Assembly (NCBI GenBank): GCA_903864555.1
Contig: CAIPGJ010000191.1
Span: 1-12,956, forward strand
DNA: 12,956 nucleotides
Direction: 5' to 3'
Source: an uncultured Pseudomonadota bacterium
GTDB lineage: Bacteria; Pseudomonadota; Gammaproteobacteria; Burkholderiales; SG8-39
Of the stretch, positions 7,820-12,956 are shown piece by piece. The translations under genes and the position numbers were made by a program. The notes beneath the pieces are model-generated. The model worked only from the letters and a program-made list of their open reading frames with translations. It ran no database searches and had not been told where the DNA came from. Within the stretch, counting starts at the first letter, position 1. Each line of letters opens with the position of its first letter.

Positions 7820-8473
7820 TCAAAACTCGAACCGTTTCGGCTGAAGGGCGTTCTTCAGGGCGGGATAACAGGTTTCGAACAAATCCGTCGAAACATAGGC
7901 CCCGGGCGCCGAGCAGGTGATCAGCCGGGCAACCATGACAGGCGCATCGCCAACGATGGCAAACAAGCGCCCGCCTGGCTTGAGCTGGTTCAGAAAAGCC
8001 TGCGGCAACACCGGCGTCGAGCCAGTCAGGACGATGACGTCGTAAGGGCCGCTCTTCTCCCAGCCCTGTGCGGCATCGCCGAGTTCGAGGGTGACATTCT
8101 CTATCCCATGTGCCGCTAAGGCTTTTTCCCCAGATTGCTTGAGATTGGGGCTGATTTCGATCGAATAGACGTGTTGACTGCGGTGGGCCAGCAAAGCCGT
8201 CAGGTAACCCGATCCGGTACCCACTTCCAGAACGCGGTCAGACTTCCGCACCCCCAGTTCCTGAATCACCCGGGCTTCCAGCTTCGGCTGCCACATCAAC
8301 TGGCCTTCGCCGATGGGAATTTCCAGATCGGAAAGAGCAATCTCGTGGCAGTCGGGGGGCACGAACTCCTCCCGGCGGATGGCATACAGGAGGTCAAGCA
8401 CATCCTGGTCCAGAACTTCCCAGGTCCGGATTTGCTGCTCAACCATATTGAAGCGAGCTTGTTCGAAATTCAT
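7820..8473 (-). CDS. Pcm-like SAM-dependent methyltransferase (protein-L-isoaspartate O-methyltransferase family)
   Basis: Class I SAM-dependent methyltransferase of 217 residues. It resembles protein-L-isoaspartate O-methyltransferase in overall layout: MNFEQARFNMVEQQIRTWEV start, REEFVP (34-39), the SAM-binding VLEVGTGSGY (81-90), VYSIEI (102-107), and QLKPGGRL (163-170). Three active-site signatures of true Pcm differ, though: TISQPY is replaced by LMWQPK (59-64), VTAAP by LTGSTP (149-154), and the C-terminal RFVPL is absent. Isoaspartyl repair activity is therefore uncertain, and other methyl acceptors are possible. The ATG at 8473 is preferred over the adjacent ATG at 8476 because AGAGGG (8484-8479) is then five bases upstream. 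It precedes tolC on the same strand with a 154-base gap. Confidence 0.85.
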   Translation of the reverse strand: MNFEQARFNMVEQQIRTWEVLDQDVLDLLYAIRREEFVPPDCHEIALSDLEIPIGEGQLMWQPKLEARVIQELGVRKSDRVLEVGTGSGYLTALLAHRSQHVYSIEISPNLKQSGEKALAAHGIENVTLELGDAAQGWEKSGPYDVIVLTGSTPVLPQAFLNQLKPGGRLFAIVGDAPVMVARLITCSAPGAYVSTDLFETCYPALKNALQPKRFEF

Positions 8474-8488
8474 CATAACCCTCTGGAG

Positions 8489-8508
8489 AGCGCGGATTCT
8501 ACCGCGCT
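8489..8508 (-). promoter_or_regulatory. Probable -10 box inside a perfect inverted repeat, upstream of the Pcm-like gene
   Basis: On the minus strand TAGAAT (8501-8496) resembles a sigma-70 -10 box and would place the transcript start near 8489, about 16 bases before the ATG. It is flanked exactly by the arms AGCGCGG and CCGCGCT, a perfect 7-bp inverted repeat. No good -35 box is seen at the expected distance. Confidence 0.45.
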
Positions 8509-8603
8509 TCCCGTGGGAACGGGGTAGCCACGCAGACAGTTGCCGCAATCACCACCCTCCCGCTTTGGACTGCTTGCAGAGGGCTATGGCTTGGAGTAGC
8601 TTT

Positions 8604-8695
8604 GCACCACGCAGGGGTCCTGGCCAAACTGTTCGGCCGGGTGAGAGACACCCTCGGAACCTGATGCGGATAATGCCGCCGAAGGGACGCGTTGC
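8604..8695 (+). ncRNA. TPP riboswitch aptamer (THI box) upstream of thiC
   Basis: The segment holds the conserved core of the thiamine pyrophosphate riboswitch: AGGGGTCC (8613-8620), GGGTGAGAGACACCC (8639-8653), GGAACCTGAT (8656-8665), GGATAATGCC (8668-8677) and GAAGGGA (8681-8687). The closing P1 helix can form between GCA..ACGC (8604-8612) and GCGTTGC (8689-8695) with a two-base bulge. It lies 44 bases before thiC, the most common target of this element. When TPP is abundant, thiC expression is expected to fall. Confidence 0.93.
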
Positions 8696-10656
<1,961 letters not shown>

Positions 10657-10665
10657 CCGCGAGGA

Positions 10666-10695
10666 TCGGTGAGCAGGCGCTTGTCGACTCACCGA
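10666..10695 (+). other. Inverted repeat just downstream of thiC (possible transcript 3' hairpin)
   Basis: TCGGTGAG (10666-10673) and CTCACCGA (10688-10695) form a perfect 8-bp stem with a 14-base loop, ten bases after the thiC stop. No T run follows, so it is not a textbook intrinsic terminator; it could protect the thiC mRNA end or help termination. Confidence 0.45.
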
Positions 10696-10772
10696 ACCAG
10701 ACATCAGGCCAGGGGCGGGGAGCGGTACTGGTCGGGATGTTCCGGGGGCTGGATGGTTCGTTCGGGCCCGGC

Positions 10773-10791
10773 GCCTGATCAGGTATCAGGC
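10773..10791. promoter_or_regulatory. Inverted repeat upstream of uppP
   Basis: GCCTGAT (10773-10779) and ATCAGGC (10785-10791) are perfect 7-base arms around a 5-base spacer. The left part also contains the 10-base palindrome CCTGATCAGG. It covers the -35 area of the likely uppP promoter, so it could be an operator, or a hairpin ending readthrough from thiC. Confidence 0.35.
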
Positions 10792-10802
10792 ATTGAGCAC
10801 GT

Positions 10803-10808
10803 TAGAAT
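10803..10808 (+). promoter_or_regulatory. Candidate -10 box immediately before uppP
   Basis: TAGAAT lies nine bases before the uppP ATG, so transcription would begin at or within a few bases of the start codon. No clear -35 box is present. The spacer GCCCTCCCC contains no Shine-Dalgarno sequence. Confidence 0.4.
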
Positions 10809-10817
10809 GCCCTCCCC

Positions 10818-11645
10818 ATGGACATCACTCTGCTTATCAAGGCTCTGATACTCGGTATCATCGAGGGCCTCACGGAATTCCTTCCGATTTCCTCCACCGG
10901 CCATCTGATACTGGCCGGACACCTGCTCGGCTTCAATGACGAAAAGGGCAAGGTTTTCGAGATCGCCATCCAGACCGGGGCCATGCTGGCCATCGTCTGG
11001 GAGTATCGAGCCCGATTCTGGGCTGCCATTTCGGGCTTTGGCAGGCGGCCGGAGTCGACCCGCTTCATCGCCAACCTTGCCATCGCCTTCATGCCGGCGG
11101 CCATCCTGGGGTTGACCTTCGGCAAGTTTATCAAGACCCACCTGTTTGAGCCGGTGCCCGTGGCCATGGCTTTTATCGTTGGTGGACTGATCATTCTGTG
11201 GGTCGAGCGCCGTGGTCAGCCCGCGGTGCGCGTTCAGGGTGTCGATGACATGAACTGGACGGATGCACTGAAGGTAGGCCTGGCGCAGGCGGTTGCCCTG
11301 ATCCCCGGGACATCGCGCTCAGGCGCCACCATCATCGGTGGCATGCTGTTCGGCCTGTCGCGCAAGGCGGCCGCGGAGTTCTCGTTCTTTCTGGCGGTTC
11401 CCACACTCATGGCAGCGGGCGCCTACGACCTGTTTCGGAGCAGGGGGTTGCTTTCGATTGCGGATCTGCCCATGTTCGGCGTCGGCGGGCTTGCCGCGTT
11501 TGTCTCGGCTTTCTTCTGCGTGCGCTGGCTGATGCGCTACATCATCAGCCACGACTTCACGATCTTTGCCTGGTATCGCATCATCTTCGGCATCATTGTC
11601 CTGGCTACGGCGTGGAGTGGCATGATCAGCTGGTCTTCCGGCTGA
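10818..11645 (+). CDS. uppP: Undecaprenyl-diphosphatase (UppP/BacA)
   Basis: Integral inner membrane phosphatase that turns undecaprenyl diphosphate into undecaprenyl phosphate, the lipid carrier for peptidoglycan, O-antigen and other envelope polymers; extra copies give bacitracin resistance. The 275 residues match the family. The first signature [15 protein letters not shown] (16-30) holds Glu16, Glu20, Ser26 and His29. The second, PGTSRSGAT (163-171), holds Arg167. Several hydrophobic membrane segments follow the known layout. The ATG at 10818 gives the normal N-terminus [14 protein letters not shown], yet no ribosome binding site precedes it; a leaderless mRNA is possible. It stands alone between thiC and the converging cyn genes. 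Its role fits the envelope theme of the left half of the window. Confidence 0.96.
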   Translation: MDITLLIKALILGIIEGLTEFLPISSTGHLILAGHLLGFNDEKGKVFEIAIQTGAMLAIVWEYRARFWAAISGFGRRPESTRFIANLAIAFMPAAILGLTFGKFIKTHLFEPVPVAMAFIVGGLIILWVERRGQPAVRVQGVDDMNWTDALKVGLAQAVALIPGTSRSGATIIGGMLFGLSRKAAAEFSFFLAVPTLMAAGAYDLFRSRGLLSIADLPMFGVGGLAAFVSAFFCVRWLMRYIISHDFTIFAWYRIIFGIIVLATAWSGMISWSSG

Positions 11646-11794
11646 GATCAAATGATCATATTTGCTGCAGAAAGTCTATGCTGATGAGTCGATACATTTT
11701 AATTTGATAATAATATGTCATCCGAAATCGGACCGCCGCCGATGGCGGGAACCAGATGCGGCACCATCGCCGCAACACCGATTCCCTGAGGCGC
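11646..11794. other. Convergent intergenic strip, AT-rich on its left side
   Basis: This 149-base gap separates the converging uppP and cynS genes. The first 75 bases are clearly AT-rich (for example TTTGATAATAATATG at 11703-11717), in contrast to the GC-rich genes around it; the rest is GC-rich. TCCGAAATCGGA (11721-11732) is a small imperfect hairpin which, read on the minus strand, is followed by an AT-rich tract and could weakly end cynS transcripts. Short open frames here look random. No recognised gene, repeat or attachment site was found. Confidence 0.5.
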
Positions 11795-12238
11795 TCAGTA
11801 AGTCTTGTACGGCAGGAATTTCCCGGACAGCACCACATGCACCCGGTCACCCTTGGGATCGGGCTCGCGCGTGATGTCCATGGAGAAATCGATCGCGCTC
11901 ATGATGCCGTCGCCAAACTCTTCATGGATAAGTTCCTTGATGGTGGTGCCGTAGACACTCACTATCTCGTACCAGCGGTAGATGAGGGGGTCGGTCGGGA
12001 CGGCCGAGGGGAGTGACCCCTTGTAGGGCACCACCTGCAGCAGTTGTACTGCATCTTTGGGCAGGTCCAGCATCCGTCCCACGATGTCTGCCTGCTTCTT
12101 GGTGAGCGTCATCTGGCCCAGGCATGCTGCCGTAGTCCATTCCTTGCTCAAGCCGAGCTTCTTGGCGATGTCGGCCCATTTGATGCCTTTCTTGATCCTG
12201 TTGGTGACAATCAGTTCGGTCACGTCATTGCGGTTCAT
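11795..12238 (-). CDS. cynS: Cyanase (cyanate hydratase/lyase)
   Basis: Catalyses bicarbonate-dependent breakdown of cyanate to ammonia and CO2 through carbamate; active as a decamer in the cytoplasm. The 147 residues contain an N-terminal helical DNA-binding-like domain (about 1-75) and the C-terminal catalytic domain. YRWYEIVSVYGTT (87-99) supplies Arg88 and Glu91, and FGDGIMSAIDF (108-118) supplies Ser114, matching the catalytic Arg96, Glu99 and Ser122 of E. coli CynS. The C-terminal GKFLPY is also typical. The frame is open upstream to 12451, but AAGGAG (12250-12245) six bases before the ATG at 12238 fixes the start, and the longer form would overlap the ABC ATPase gene. It follows that gene by 19 bases, so the two are probably one operon. 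No carbonic anhydrase (cynT) or regulator is visible. Confidence 0.97.
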   Translation of the reverse strand: MNRNDVTELIVTNRIKKGIKWADIAKKLGLSKEWTTAACLGQMTLTKKQADIVGRMLDLPKDAVQLLQVVPYKGSLPSAVPTDPLIYRWYEIVSVYGTTIKELIHEEFGDGIMSAIDFSMDITREPDPKGDRVHVVLSGKFLPYKTY

Positions 12239-12257
12239 GCAGTTCTCCTTTCGGGTT

Positions 12258-12956
12258 TCAGTGGCTGGCCGCCAGTGGTTGCAGCTGGTCGGCGGGTTGG
12301 GGTCCTGAGGGCGTGTCTTCCAACCCCGGTCGGACGACAGGGGGCGTGCTTGCCTGGCCGCTTGTCCCTTCCTGTCTTCCCTGATAGTGCTTCGAGCGGG
12401 TGACCAGGAAGTCGACCAGATGGTTTCGTATCCGGTAATACTGCGGATCATGGTGCAGGCTGTGACGGGTCCGTTCGCGCGGCAGCGTGTTCTCGACGAT
12501 CTCGGCGATCACTGCGTTCGGTCCGTTGGACATCAGCAGTATCTTGTCGGCTAGCAGAATCGCTTCATCGACATCGTGCGTGATCATGAACACCGTCTGG
12601 TGCGTGGCCTGGACAATGCGCAGCAATTCGTCCTGTATGGTGCCGCGGGTAAGCGCATCCAGCGCCCCGAAGGGCTCGTCCAGCAGGAGCATCTTCGGTT
12701 CGATGGCAAAGGCACGGGCAATGCCGACACGCTGCTTCATGCCGCCGGACAGTTCCGAAGGCTTCTTGTGTTCTGCGCCGGTCAGGCCAACCAGGTCGAT
12801 GAAGCGCTGGCAATGCGCCTGTACCTGAGTCTTGTTCCAGTCCGGCCAGCGTGACTTCACGGCGAAGGCGATGTTTTTCATCACCGTGAGCCAGGGTATC
12901 AGGGCATGTCCCTGAAACACCACGCCACGGTCCAGTGACGGTCCGGCGATCTCGCG
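12258..12956 (-). CDS. cynD: ABC importer ATP-binding subunit, cyanate/nitrate/sulfonate type, N-terminus cut by window edge
   Basis: Energy-coupling ATPase of a periplasmic-binding-protein-dependent importer. The visible 232 residues start after Walker A. They include the Q-loop VVFQGHALIPWLTV (12-25), signature LSGGMKQRVGIARAFA (69-84), Walker B MLLLDEPFGALDALTR (89-104) and the H-loop ITHDVDEA (125-132). These are typical of the NrtD/CynD/SsuB/TauB group. The specificity is taken from the adjacent cynS, so cyanate is the likely substrate; nitrate or a sulfonate cannot be excluded from this protein alone. The last 40 or so residues are a Pro/Gln/Ser/Thr-rich tail beyond the normal ATPase core. 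The permease and binding-protein genes are expected upstream, beyond the right edge. Confidence 0.88.
   Translation of the reverse strand, partial: REIAGPSLDRGVVFQGHALIPWLTVMKNIAFAVKSRWPDWNKTQVQAHCQRFIDLVGLTGAEHKKPSELSGGMKQRVGIARAFAIEPKMLLLDEPFGALDALTRGTIQDELLRIVQATHQTVFMITHDVDEAILLADKILLMSNGPNAVIAEIVENTLPRERTRHSLHHDPQYYRIRNHLVDFLVTRSKHYQGRQEGTSGQASTPPVVRPGLEDTPSGPQPADQLQPLAASH

Noticed and set aside
11624..11649. A bulged stem around the uppP stop codon as a terminator
   Set aside because: Only 4 plus 3 base pairs with a two-base bulge and no T run; too weak to annotate.
11656..11874. Short open frames of 64-70 codons on both strands in the uppP-cynS gap
   Set aside because: No ribosome sites or motifs, unusual composition, and partial overlap with cynS; they look random.
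12239..12451. A 71-codon N-terminal extension of cyanase
   Set aside because: The extension overlaps the ABC ATPase gene in another frame, and a strong AAGGAG site precedes the internal ATG that gives the normal cyanase length.

Overview
This window looks like ordinary chromosomal DNA from a Gram-negative bacterium, most likely a betaproteobacterium. That assignment rests on LPS inner-core genes (waaC, waaA), a TolC-type outer membrane protein, the waaA / tolC / pcm-like neighbourhood, and the style of the proteins. It is an inference from recognised families, not a database match. Coding density is high, no gap between genes exceeds about 270 bases, and I see no tRNA, rRNA, CRISPR array, transposase or phage gene.

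Layout. Bases 1-4018, minus strand: a compact dTDP-L-rhamnose operon. It reads, in transcription order, family 2 glycosyltransferase, rfbB, rfbA, rfbC, rfbD; the last runs off the left edge. Three of the four junctions are 4-base start/stop overlaps. Bases 4019-4072: a 54-base divergent promoter region. Bases 4073-6303, plus strand: waaC and waaA (heptosyltransferase I and Kdo transferase), overlapping by 4 bases and followed by a hairpin terminator. Bases 6328-8473, minus strand: tolC-like gene and a Pcm-like methyltransferase. Bases 8474-10656, plus strand: a TPP riboswitch and thiC. Bases 10818-11645, plus strand: uppP (bacA). Bases 11795-12956, minus strand: cyanase (cynS) preceded by the ATPase gene of a cyanate/nitrate/sulfonate-type ABC importer, which is cut by the right edge.

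How it works together. The left half is about the cell envelope. The rfb enzymes make dTDP-L-rhamnose from glucose-1-phosphate. WaaA and WaaC attach Kdo and the first heptose to lipid A, and the family 2 glycosyltransferase probably extends the core. UppP recycles undecaprenyl phosphate, the carrier for O-antigen and peptidoglycan precursors. ThiC makes the thiamine pyrimidine and is controlled by the upstream TPP riboswitch. The cyn genes import cyanate and break it down to ammonia and CO2, for nitrogen supply or detoxification.

I did not find an undescribed multi-gene system. The observations most worth a second look are: a Pcm-like protein lacking the usual isoaspartyl methyltransferase active-site signatures; a plausible translational switch downstream of the TPP aptamer; probable leaderless or SD-less starts for uppP and waaC; a G8 run early in waaA; and an AT-rich strip at the uppP/cyn junction.
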